The position numbers were made by a program, and so were the translations under genes. Of a stretch of 64,000 nt of DNA, positions 52,782 through 61,324 are shown piece after piece. The stretch lies in assembly GCA_947166105.1 (NCBI GenBank), contig CAMVCZ010000003.1, positions 1-64,000 on the forward strand, given 5' to 3'. Below the pieces are notes generated by a model that saw only the letters and a program-made list of their open reading frames with translations, did no database searches and was not told the origin of the DNA. Position 1 is the stretch's first letter, and each line of letters opens with the position of its first letter. This stretch comes from an uncultured Bacteroidales bacterium. GTDB taxonomy: Bacteria; Bacteroidota; Bacteroidia; Bacteroidales; F082.

Positions 52782-55700
52782 CACCTTCAACTTATCGGCC
52801 AATATTGAAAACGGCTTTCTGGCAGAGAAACAGTATGTTGTAACCCCAAATGTTAGAAAAGCCATCCAAAGTATATTGAAAGATTTCCATTCGGGAATCC
52901 ATTCGTTCACCATCATTGGCTCATACGGGACAGGCAAATCAAGTTTCCTGTTGGCGTTGGAATCCGACTTGGACGCCAAAACAAAGCAAAAGCGCGTGTT
53001 AAGCCCCAAAAACCTTTCTCCTGCAAGTGATTATGAGATTTTGAATATCGTGGGCGATTATTCTGAGATGTCGGCTTTGCTTGCCAGAAAATTGAATGTG
53101 GACGGTAATTCTAATAGCATTTTGGATGAATTGAAAGCCTATTATAATCGGTTAAAGTCACAAAACAAATTCTTGTTGATTGTGGTTGATGAGTTTGGGA
53201 AGGTTTTGGAACACGCAGCAAAAAACAACCCTGAACAAGAGTTGTATTTCCTTCAAAAACTCGCCGAATTTGTCAATGTCCCAACTCGCGACATTCTATT
53301 GTTGACTACACTTCATCAGAATTTCAGTTCATACGCCAAAGGCTTGACTGATGCCCAAAAGAATGAATGGGTAAAGGTGAAAGGACGGTTCAAGGAAATC
53401 TCTTTCGTTGAACCTGTCGAGCAACTATTGTTTTTGGCATCGAGCCAATTACCCAAAAAGCAATACGACCGTAGTATTAGGCAAGGTTTTGATTTATACC
53501 AACTTGCCATAGAAACAAGAATTGTTTCAAGAGCTTTTACCGAAGAGAGTGCTAACCAATTATATCCGTTGGATGCTTTTTCGGCATTTGCAATCACAGC
53601 AGCGATGCAAAGATATGGTCAAAACGAGAGGTCGCTGTTTACTTTCCTGAATAATAGAGGACACAATTCTTTGATGGAGTTTCAGCCCAAAGAAAACCTT
53701 ACATACCATTTGGGAATGGTCTATGATTATATAAATTACAATTTCTATTCGTATCTCAAAGATGCCAATGCGGATTCAATGAGTTGGAGTTCTATGCAAG
53801 TTTCCATTGAAAGAGTGGAAGGCATTGAATGGGAGTCGCCAGTTCAATTGAATGATGCAATAAACGTAGTCAAAGCCATTGGACTGCTGAATTTATTCGG
53901 TGTTGCCAGTTTCCAACTCAATGAGAATCAAATGGCGGTATATGCCCAACGCGCTATGGGAGTTAAAAACGCATTGGAACTGATAAAAAAACTGATTCGA
54001 ATGAAAATTGTCAGGTTCGCTTCCTATAAAAACAGATTGATGCTGTTTGAAGGCACTGACATTGACATTGAACTTGAAATTCAGAAAGCAGGTGCAATGG
54101 TTTCAAGGCCAACTTCCTTTATAGATGATTTGCGTTGTTTTATCAACAATAGGGTTTCTCCCGTAAAAGCGCATTTTTTCCAAAAAGGAACTCCACGTTA
54201 TTTTGTGTATGAGGTGCGCGAAGAGCCTTTGGATATGCGTCCGACAGGAGATACAGACGGATTCATAGAATTGATTTTTTCGCCCAAGCCCAATGCTTTG
54301 GAAGAAATCAAAACCTATAGCAGGGAAAACACGGAACACGCGATAATCTTTGCGTACTTTAATAACACGGAAGAAATCATAGAACACCTGTATAAAATAA
54401 AGAAATACGAGTATATACTTGAAAAAGTGCTGATTGACAAAAAAGCCGACTTTGTCGCGTATGGCGAAATCACAAAACTAAAAGACCACGAAGAAGATGT
54501 GTTGAACAAAAACATCACCGACAACTTGTTTGCCTATAAAAACCGTGTTGTTTGGATTTTCAATGGTGAACAACAAAAGGTTGGTTCATTGAAGGATTTT
54601 AACAAGCTGCTTTCGTTTGTGTGTGATAATGTTTACTCAAAATCTCCCGTGATGATTAATGAGTTGTTCAATCGCCACAAGTTAAGCAGTCCGATTTCGA
54701 TGGCAAGGAAGAATTTCTTGGCAGCTCTAATTGAGCATTACAATGAGGAAGATTTGGGATTTCCGCAAGACAAGTTCCCTCCAGAGAAAACAATATATTA
54801 CTCACTTCTGAAAAATACAGGCTTGCATCAAAATGGCATTTTTACTGACAGGCCAAACAAAAACGGAGTGGCTGAGGTTTGGAACGAGTGTATTCAATTT
54901 ATGCAAAGCACGACAAACAAACCAAGAAGAATTTCAGAATTAATCAAAATCCTTAGCAAACAACCATACAAATTGAAGCAAGGTTTCCTTGATTTTTGGA
55001 TTCCTACATTCTTGTTCATCAAAAGACAAGATTTTGCATTGTCTGATGCCAATACAGGTGCATATATCCCAAATATGGATATGACTTTCTTTGATTTGCT
55101 GCAAAGGTATCCTGCCGATTTTTGCGTAAAAGCGTTTGATGTTGATGGTGTAAAACTTGACTTCTTCAATCAGTATAGGCGATTTGTAAACCTGAATGAT
55201 GAAACTGCTGTTACATCTGACAGTTTTGTCGAAACTATAAAGCCTTTCCTTTTCTTCTACAAGAAGTTGAACGATTACACCAAGCACACCAAGAAATTTG
55301 CCCATAAATCAACTATGAAGTTTAGGGATGTTTTGGCTACAGCAAAAGACCCTGAAAAAGCATTTTTTGAAGATTTGCCCGAATCGTTGAATTTCTCTGC
55401 CTCCTCTATCAAAAACGGGGAAGGAATGGAAGAGTATGGTAGGGTTATCCAGCGTTCAATCAGGGAGTTGCGTTCTTGCTATTCGCAACTTATAGACCGT
55501 ATTGAGGAAAGGATAGTGGAAGAACTAAATCTTGAATCGTCAGAATATAACGAATATGTTGTTGAATTGAGAAAAAGGCTTGAAAACGTAAAAGTGTTTC
55601 TGCTAAACACCAAGCAAAAAGAGTTTTACAATCGGGTAATGACCGAATACGATAATCGCGTTTTATGGTACCAGTCCATTTGTTATCCTATTCTGGAGCA

Positions 55701-56007
55701 TAAATTGGAAACCTTACGTGACGAGGAGGAGGAGAAATTGCTTGACGATATTGTGTTTCTTTTCCGTGAATGTGAGAAATATTCGGACATTTCCAAAAAG
55801 ACAAAGGCGGACAATGATAAAGCATACTCTTTTGATTTGGTTACAAACGAAGGCACAAGTATCAGAACGCAGACTTTTGTTTTGCCCGAAAAAGAAAAAA
55901 AGCGTGCAGATGAGTTGGAAAAGAAAATATTTAGTATCTTGCAAGGCGAAAGTGACATAGAAATATGCACATTGTTATCTGTTCTCAATAAGAAGTTAAA
56001 ACAATGA
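52774..56007 (+). CDS. Large P-loop ATPase of the defence-like island
   Basis: 1077 residues. Walker A GSYGTGKSS at 49-57 and a Walker B-like LLIVVDEFGK near residue 135. The rest is helical with little recognisable, apart from an acidic LEKVLIDKKADFVAYGE region and a coiled C-terminal part. It resembles the big ATPases of BREX or phosphorothioation-dependent systems in layout, but I cannot assign it to a named family. It overlaps its neighbours by 8 and 4 bases, so the three genes are translationally coupled. Confidence 0.8.
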   Translation: MNDTFNLSANIENGFLAEKQYVVTPNVRKAIQSILKDFHSGIHSFTIIGSYGTGKSSFLLALESDLDAKTKQKRVLSPKNLSPASDYEILNIVGDYSEMSALLARKLNVDGNSNSILDELKAYYNRLKSQNKFLLIVVDEFGKVLEHAAKNNPEQELYFLQKLAEFVNVPTRDILLLTTLHQNFSSYAKGLTDAQKNEWVKVKGRFKEISFVEPVEQLLFLASSQLPKKQYDRSIRQGFDLYQLAIETRIVSRAFTEESANQLYPLDAFSAFAITAAMQRYGQNERSLFTFLNNRGHNSLMEFQPKENLTYHLGMVYDYINYNFYSYLKDANADSMSWSSMQVSIERVEGIEWESPVQLNDAINVVKAIGLLNLFGVASFQLNENQMAVYAQRAMGVKNALELIKKLIRMKIVRFASYKNRLMLFEGTDIDIELEIQKAGAMVSRPTSFIDDLRCFINNRVSPVKAHFFQKGTPRYFVYEVREEPLDMRPTGDTDGFIELIFSPKPNALEEIKTYSRENTEHAIIFAYFNNTEEIIEHLYKIKKYEYILEKVLIDKKADFVAYGEITKLKDHEEDVLNKNITDNLFAYKNRVVWIFNGEQQKVGSLKDFNKLLSFVCDNVYSKSPVMINELFNRHKLSSPISMARKNFLAALIEHYNEEDLGFPQDKFPPEKTIYYSLLKNTGLHQNGIFTDRPNKNGVAEVWNECIQFMQSTTNKPRRISELIKILSKQPYKLKQGFLDFWIPTFLFIKRQDFALSDANTGAYIPNMDMTFFDLLQRYPADFCVKAFDVDGVKLDFFNQYRRFVNLNDETAVTSDSFVETIKPFLFFYKKLNDYTKHTKKFAHKSTMKFRDVLATAKDPEKAFFEDLPESLNFSASSIKNGEGMEEYGRVIQRSIRELRSCYSQLIDRIEERIVEELNLESSEYNEYVVELRKRLENVKVFLLNTKQKEFYNRVMTEYDNRVLWYQSICYPILEHKLETLRDEEEEKLLDDIVFLFRECEKYSDISKKTKADNDKAYSFDLVTNEGTSIRTQTFVLPEKEKKRADELEKKIFSILQGESDIEICTLLSVLNKKLKQ

Positions 56008-57107
56008 ATGTCAGACATATATTAGGTATTTCCGGCGGTAAGGATAGTGCGGCATTGGCTATCTATATGAAGCAGAATTATCCGAAATTGCCCATAGAAT
56101 ACTATAATTCGGACACGGGATGCGAATTGGCTGAAACCGAACAACTGATTGAACGGCTTGAGGCGTATCTTGGCAAGGAAATCAAGCGATTAAGGGCGGC
56201 TGAAACCAGTTCGGAGCCAACACCTTTCCATCACTTCCTGAAAGCGGCTGGCGGTTTCCTCCCTTCGCCACAAGCCCGTTGGTGTACCCAAAAGATGAAA
56301 CTTGCCGAATTTGAACGCTATGTGGGCAACGACTTGGCCATTTCGTATGTCGGAATACGTGGCGACGAGGACAGGGATGGCTATATTTCCACAAAACCTA
56401 ACATTCAGGCCATATTCCCTTTCCGAAGAAACATTTGGAGCATCGATGTCATTAGCAAGTTTTTGGGCAATGACAATTTGGACCAGATGGTTTCCTTGTA
56501 CGATATTATCTGCCCGAATGACTTCGTGCGCGAAGAGGTGATGGAAATAGTCAGGAAGCCTATCACGAAGCAGTTCTACTACTCCAAGAAAATGAACGCT
56601 TTGCTCGATTATGATGTCAAGATGTTCAACCAGGCCGTGTTTGCTTTCTTGAAAACGACGGATTATCCTGTCGGACAATTGGACGAGTTCCCTTTGATTG
56701 AAAACACTGATGTGCTTGTCAAAGACGACATTTTCAATTTGTTGCGCGAAAGCGGCGTGGGTGTGCCTGCCTATTATGAGGAAATCCCGTTTGAAGTGGA
56801 CGGGAAGCAAGGAACATATTGCCGCAGTCGTTCAGGCTGCTATTTCTGCTTTTTCCAGCAAAAGATTGAATGGATTTGGCTGTATGAGCAACATCCTGAC
56901 CTTTACGCCAAAGCGATGGAGTTTGAGAAAGACGGCTACACTTGGAACCAAGGCGAAAGCCTTGCCGACTTGTGCAAGCCTGAACGTGTGCGCCAAATCA
57001 AACTTGACATAATCAAACGCCAAGAAGAAAACCGCAAGCAAAGCAAAGGCACGACGCTTGTGGATATTCTTGGGGATGATATGATGTGCGCAAATTGTTT
57101 TATATGA
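56004..57107 (+). CDS. PAPS reductase / DndC-like PP-loop enzyme
   Basis: 367 residues. PP-loop SGGKDS at residues 10-15, YNSDTGCE, RWCTQKMK with a Cys, and a Cys-rich motif TYCRSRSGCYFCFF plus a terminal CANC that could bind a metal or Fe-S cluster. The family activates a substrate with ATP and transfers or reduces sulfur; DndC and tRNA thiolases are relatives. No DndA, DndD or DndE gene is seen next to it, so sulfur modification of DNA is inference. It overlaps the ATPase gene (ATGA). Confidence 0.88.
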   Translation: MNVRHILGISGGKDSAALAIYMKQNYPKLPIEYYNSDTGCELAETEQLIERLEAYLGKEIKRLRAAETSSEPTPFHHFLKAAGGFLPSPQARWCTQKMKLAEFERYVGNDLAISYVGIRGDEDRDGYISTKPNIQAIFPFRRNIWSIDVISKFLGNDNLDQMVSLYDIICPNDFVREEVMEIVRKPITKQFYYSKKMNALLDYDVKMFNQAVFAFLKTTDYPVGQLDEFPLIENTDVLVKDDIFNLLRESGVGVPAYYEEIPFEVDGKQGTYCRSRSGCYFCFFQQKIEWIWLYEQHPDLYAKAMEFEKDGYTWNQGESLADLCKPERVRQIKLDIIKRQEENRKQSKGTTLVDILGDDMMCANCFI

Positions 57108-57127
57108 ATCTATTAATTCTGATGTAA

Positions 57128-58363
57128 ATGGAAGAAAAAGAAAACATAAAAGAAGTCGGTTTTACAGTAGATGCAGGTTTGATTCAAAGGTTAGGTTATG
57201 AATTAGTTGGACGAGCAGAAACTGCTGTTTCAGAACTAATAAAGAACTCGTATGATGCAGATGCAACTGTTGTGGATGTCAATTTTATCGACACCTCTGT
57301 TGTGGGAGGCACTTTGGTCATTTCAGACAATGGCTTGGGTATGACAGAGCAGCAACTAATTAACGGTTTTATGCGTATTTCTTCTACTGACAAACTTCAT
57401 AATCCCACATCTCTTCGCTTCAATAGGACGAAAGCGGGAAAAAAAGGAATTGGTAGATTTGCAGCACAACGTTTGGGAGAACGATTGATTATTATCACAC
57501 AAACCAAGGAATCCACAAATGCTATACGAATTGAAATTGATTGGAATGAGTATTCTATAGACAGAGATTTGACATCCATTACATTCCCTATCGAAACAGT
57601 ACAAAAGGAAAAAGCAGAGGGTACAATTATAGAAATACGTGGTCTAAGAGAAAAGTGGACAGATGCAGCGATTAAACGTATATACAGATATGTCTTAGAT
57701 TTGTTTCAGCCTGACTATTTATCTGAACGTAGTAAAACAGACAATCTTGCTGTTCAAGACGAGGAAACATTTAAGGTGAATTTCAATTTGGTTTCTGAGA
57801 AAGGGAAACAAGCTTTCCTAAACGACCAAATATCCGTTTTTGATAAAGCATTAGCTGTTTTTGAGGGATATATTGATAAAAAACACAGCGGAATTGTTTC
57901 AATAAAAAGCGAAAGTCTTGGAATTAATGACATTCTTGAAATTTCACATACTGAAGAAGAAAAGCGTTTCACTGCTCTATCTGATGTGTATTTTAAAATA
58001 CATTATTTCATTTATGACAGGCCACAATATTATGGGGATAGGGTTTCTGGTCCGGACTTGAAAAAAATACAAGAGTTATCAAAAACAGCGGGTGGAGTCA
58101 GGCTATATAGAAATGGATTTAGGGTGCTGCCTTATGGTGAGCCAAAAGATGATTGGACGAATATTGATAAACGTTGGAGTACAGCATCAGGTAAAACAAA
58201 TATTCCTTTAAACAATCAAAACTTGTTTGGTTTTGTAGAAATAATTGACCCAACAGGTAATACATTTGAAGAAACAGCTAGCAGGGAAGGGTTGATCGAA
58301 AACAATGCATTTAATCAATTATCTGATTTTACTACTGATGCGATAATTTCAATAGTCAATTAA
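57128..58363 (+). CDS. GHKL (Hsp90/MORC-like) ATPase
   Basis: 411 residues. N-box ELIKNSYDADA, G1 box DNGLGM, G2 box GKKGIGRFAAQRLG, then an S5-like domain. This is the Hsp90/MutL/MORC-type ATPase found in many defence loci. In some relatives this domain and a histidine-kinase domain lie in one chain; here the chain ends at IISIVN and the kinase part is the next gene. The region is markedly AT-rich compared with the core genes. Confidence 0.85.
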   Translation: MEEKENIKEVGFTVDAGLIQRLGYELVGRAETAVSELIKNSYDADATVVDVNFIDTSVVGGTLVISDNGLGMTEQQLINGFMRISSTDKLHNPTSLRFNRTKAGKKGIGRFAAQRLGERLIIITQTKESTNAIRIEIDWNEYSIDRDLTSITFPIETVQKEKAEGTIIEIRGLREKWTDAAIKRIYRYVLDLFQPDYLSERSKTDNLAVQDEETFKVNFNLVSEKGKQAFLNDQISVFDKALAVFEGYIDKKHSGIVSIKSESLGINDILEISHTEEEKRFTALSDVYFKIHYFIYDRPQYYGDRVSGPDLKKIQELSKTAGGVRLYRNGFRVLPYGEPKDDWTNIDKRWSTASGKTNIPLNNQNLFGFVEIIDPTGNTFEETASREGLIENNAFNQLSDFTTDAIISIVN

Positions 58364-58396
58364 TTGTACAGTCTATAGTTTGCTATATACTTGATT

Positions 58397-58528
58397 ATGA
58401 ATGATATGGAATCCATAGACTGGGAAAAATCCCCAAATTGGTCTCAAACACGATTTCAAATCAAAAAATCGAAATACATAAATAACAAAATGAATATCAA
58501 TAAGTTACAAGCATATTTCAAAAATTAA
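58397..58528 (+). CDS. Possible small ORF between the GHKL and kinase genes
   Basis: 43 codons from ATG: MNDMESIDWEKSPNWSQTRF, then a Lys/Asn-rich end. It lies in a 209-base gap that otherwise holds nothing. No family recognised; it may be real, or a relic of the linker that once joined the two domains. Confidence 0.3.
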   Translation: MNDMESIDWEKSPNWSQTRFQIKKSKYINNKMNINKLQAYFKN

Positions 58529-58572
58529 CGCATCAATACTAATCTGATTTCATTAACAAATCGCTTATTGCT

Positions 58573-59535
58573 GTGAGCGGTCGGATTGCAGAAAAAATAA
58601 AAGTGTTCAAGGAGAAGCAAAACAACGATGATTATACTCAAGACTCAAATAAAAAGGAACAGACAACACAAGAAATGTTCGATAAATTGAAGAACATCCT
58701 TGATAATAAATCCGACCAAAATACAGAAAGCCCAAAAGAAGAACAATACACAGAAAGCGATAAAAAAGAGGGACTTGAAATAATAAGGAAACTCGAAAAT
58801 TTAATAGAAGAAGCTGGAATGCTTAGGGTTTTGGCGGGATTAGGTTTGACTATTGGAGAGTTCACACACGAGATGAAACAATTTCATTCATCTGTTTATG
58901 GGCATATTAATAGATTAAACCAATTGTCTCTGAATGATGAAGCACAAAATCAGATAAATGAAATAAAAATTGATTTTGATAATTTATTTGGCTATACCGA
59001 TTATTTTGGTACAACTATTTCACAAAACACAAACAGAAAAAAATCTCCGATTGATTTGCTGGCGGTTTTAGATAGATTTCAAAAAACGATTGAAAACGAT
59101 TTAGCGAAAAATAAAATTGATTTCAAGGTAGAAGCGTACGATTTTGATGCTATCACGGTACCAATGCATAGCTCAGAATGGAATTCTATTTTATACAATC
59201 TATATACAAATTCAAGAAAAGCAATAAAACGAGCTAATGTGATAGGGAAGATATTAGTTGAAGTTGGTGTAGAAGAAGATATGGTGTTCCTAAACTTTAT
59301 CGACAATGGGGATGGTATCCCCAAAGAGAATGAGAGCCGAGTTTTTAATGCATTTTTTTCTACTTCTACACCAGCTAGTTTCGATGCGCCTAATGAAGAA
59401 CAATTGATAGGAACCGGTCTTGGGCTTAAAATAGTGAAAGATATAATCATCTCTTATAAAGGTAATATCAGTGTTGTTCTTTCTCCCAACGGATATTCCA
59501 CAAACTTCAAAATAACGATTCCTAAAAACAAGTAA
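58573..59535 (+). CDS. Histidine-kinase-like ATPase
   Basis: 320 residues, apparent GTG start at 58573. After a charged coiled N-terminus, GEFTHEMKQF (H99) looks like an H-box, then N-box NLYTNSRKAI, G1 DNGDGIP and G2 GTGLGLKIVK complete a HATPase_c domain. No membrane helix or sensor domain is seen, so it is a soluble kinase. Its start right at the gap after the GHKL gene suggests a split fusion protein. Partner response regulator is the next gene. Confidence 0.82.
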   Translation: MSGRIAEKIKVFKEKQNNDDYTQDSNKKEQTTQEMFDKLKNILDNKSDQNTESPKEEQYTESDKKEGLEIIRKLENLIEEAGMLRVLAGLGLTIGEFTHEMKQFHSSVYGHINRLNQLSLNDEAQNQINEIKIDFDNLFGYTDYFGTTISQNTNRKKSPIDLLAVLDRFQKTIENDLAKNKIDFKVEAYDFDAITVPMHSSEWNSILYNLYTNSRKAIKRANVIGKILVEVGVEEDMVFLNFIDNGDGIPKENESRVFNAFFSTSTPASFDAPNEEQLIGTGLGLKIVKDIIISYKGNISVVLSPNGYSTNFKITIPKNK

Positions 59536-59547
59536 ATATAATTGTCT

Positions 59548-60654
59548 ATGGCTATAAAATATTTTTACATTGATGACGATCCCAAATCTGAAAACAAAGT
59601 TGAAGGGTTTTCTGATGCTGAATTATCAATTGACACTATGCAACATAAGGATTCTTGGGAGGAGCAACTTAATTTCTTGAAAGAAAAAGAAAATGATTTT
59701 GGCGGTTTAATCCTTGATTTGAAACTCGACGATTTACCGAATGGCAACAACAAAAGAGCTGATTTTAGAGGCACATCTCTTGCTCAAGAAATTAGAACAA
59801 GACAGAAAGAAGGAGTGCTGAAGCCTTTCCCAATAGTTCTATTTTCTGCTAATGATAAGACCCAACAAGCATTAGAAAAAACAGGAATGGATTTATTTGA
59901 TATTTTTATTGATAAATCAAAATTGGATGACAAAGCATTTCCAATATTCACACGTCAACTCATTGATTTACCCAAAGGATATAATGCTTTGGGTGATTCT
60001 TCAATGGCAATAAATGAATTATTGAAAGTTGATGAAACAGTTATTGATAGTAGATTTGTAAGTGAGTATAATGAAACGAAGAAATCTCCAGTTCATATTC
60101 AATCAAGATTTCTAATCACTGAATTTTTGACGAAGCAGGGCATACTTATTGATGAGGATGTGTTGGCAGCACGACTTGGAATAGATAAATCACAGTCAGA
60201 AGATTGGAAGATATTATTAGAGAAACTATCTTCAACTAAATATCAAGGAATATATTGCAACGGATGGCCACGTTGGTGGATGCATTTGGTAGAGCAATGG
60301 TGGAATAAAACAATTGAATCAGATACGTTTTTGCGTTCAACACAGGCAAAGGTTAGGGTGGAAAAAATCAAACAGGTTACACACTTGGAACAATTGGTTG
60401 TGGCGGAAAAAATTGATAAAGCAAATAGCGATGATTTTTGGACGGTTTGCCAAGGTTATAATCGTCCATTAGATCCTGTTGATGGCTTGCTTGTTCAAGG
60501 ACAAGACAATTTATATCCTTGGCAGGAGCCAAAATATGTTTCGGTTGATGCCGCTTTGTGGCGAAAAAATATTGACAATTGGATAGGTGTCGCTGATGTT
60601 GAAAAAGAGAAATATGCGACTTTGAAAACATTGTATTCACGTAAAAGACAATGA
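59548..60654 (+). CDS. Receiver-domain protein with unknown C-terminal domain
   Basis: 368 residues from MAIKYFYIDDD (ATG 59548). Receiver features: acidic D9-D11, phospho-acceptor D57 in GLILDLKLD, and the VLFSAND switch region with a following Lys (IDKSK). The C-terminal 230 residues (STKYQGIYCNGWPRWWMHLVEQWW ... NRPLDPVDGLLVQGQDNLYPW) match nothing I know and have no evident DNA-binding motif. Likely output module of the kinase upstream. Confidence 0.75.
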   Translation: MAIKYFYIDDDPKSENKVEGFSDAELSIDTMQHKDSWEEQLNFLKEKENDFGGLILDLKLDDLPNGNNKRADFRGTSLAQEIRTRQKEGVLKPFPIVLFSANDKTQQALEKTGMDLFDIFIDKSKLDDKAFPIFTRQLIDLPKGYNALGDSSMAINELLKVDETVIDSRFVSEYNETKKSPVHIQSRFLITEFLTKQGILIDEDVLAARLGIDKSQSEDWKILLEKLSSTKYQGIYCNGWPRWWMHLVEQWWNKTIESDTFLRSTQAKVRVEKIKQVTHLEQLVVAEKIDKANSDDFWTVCQGYNRPLDPVDGLLVQGQDNLYPWQEPKYVSVDAALWRKNIDNWIGVADVEKEKYATLKTLYSRKRQ

Positions 60655-60658
60655 TGAT

Positions 60659-61321
60659 ATGGGAAACTATGCGACAGAAATAAATTTTATTGCTAATATT
60701 TTACAACGAGAAAAACTGTGTTCCGATATCTCTCCATTGAATAAATGTTGTAGCAATGGAATGTATCGGGTTGAGGAACTAAAGTTTAATATTAGAGAAG
60801 TCCCGAGAAACACAAGACCAAATGTAGAATTGATGGAGGTTCTATTGAATGTGTCTTTCCAAGAACTCCAAGATGATATTCCCGTGTCGAATTATTGTTT
60901 TAGGATTACTGCTCAAGGTCTTGATGGCAACGTTAATCTGGTTAAGTCATCTTGGCACTTGGATTATGACATTAATAATAATCAGGAGTATATTCATCCA
61001 CATTTTCATTTGACTTGGGGTGGAGATACAATGAAAGGTTTGGGATTAGGAGATGTTTTACTATTGCCTACACCTCGTATATCATACCCTCCTTTAGATA
61101 TTATACTTGGAATTGATTTTGTTCTTTCAAATTTTGTAAAAGCAGATATTTACAAGAAAATACAATGTGATTCACAATACAAAAATGCTGTAAAAAACGC
61201 ACAAGAAAAGTATTGGAAACCATATATGCTATCTATGGCTTCTCATTGGAATGATGGTCTATGTAATTATAGTAAAAATGCAAAAGACTGTAAGTACTTT
61301 TATCCCACTTTGATTGACTAA
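60659..61321 (+). CDS. Unknown protein of the island
   Basis: 220 residues, starts 4 bases after the previous stop. No recognised family. Visible features: SWHLDYDINNNQEYIHPHFHLTWGG, a His-rich stretch that could bind metal, and LLLPTPRISYPPLDIILGIDFVLSNF. No signal peptide or membrane helix. Strongly AT-rich. It is co-directional with the receiver protein and the helicase, so probably part of the same system. Confidence 0.65.
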   Translation: MGNYATEINFIANILQREKLCSDISPLNKCCSNGMYRVEELKFNIREVPRNTRPNVELMEVLLNVSFQELQDDIPVSNYCFRITAQGLDGNVNLVKSSWHLDYDINNNQEYIHPHFHLTWGGDTMKGLGLGDVLLLPTPRISYPPLDIILGIDFVLSNFVKADIYKKIQCDSQYKNAVKNAQEKYWKPYMLSMASHWNDGLCNYSKNAKDCKYFYPTLID

Positions 61322-61324
61322 TCT

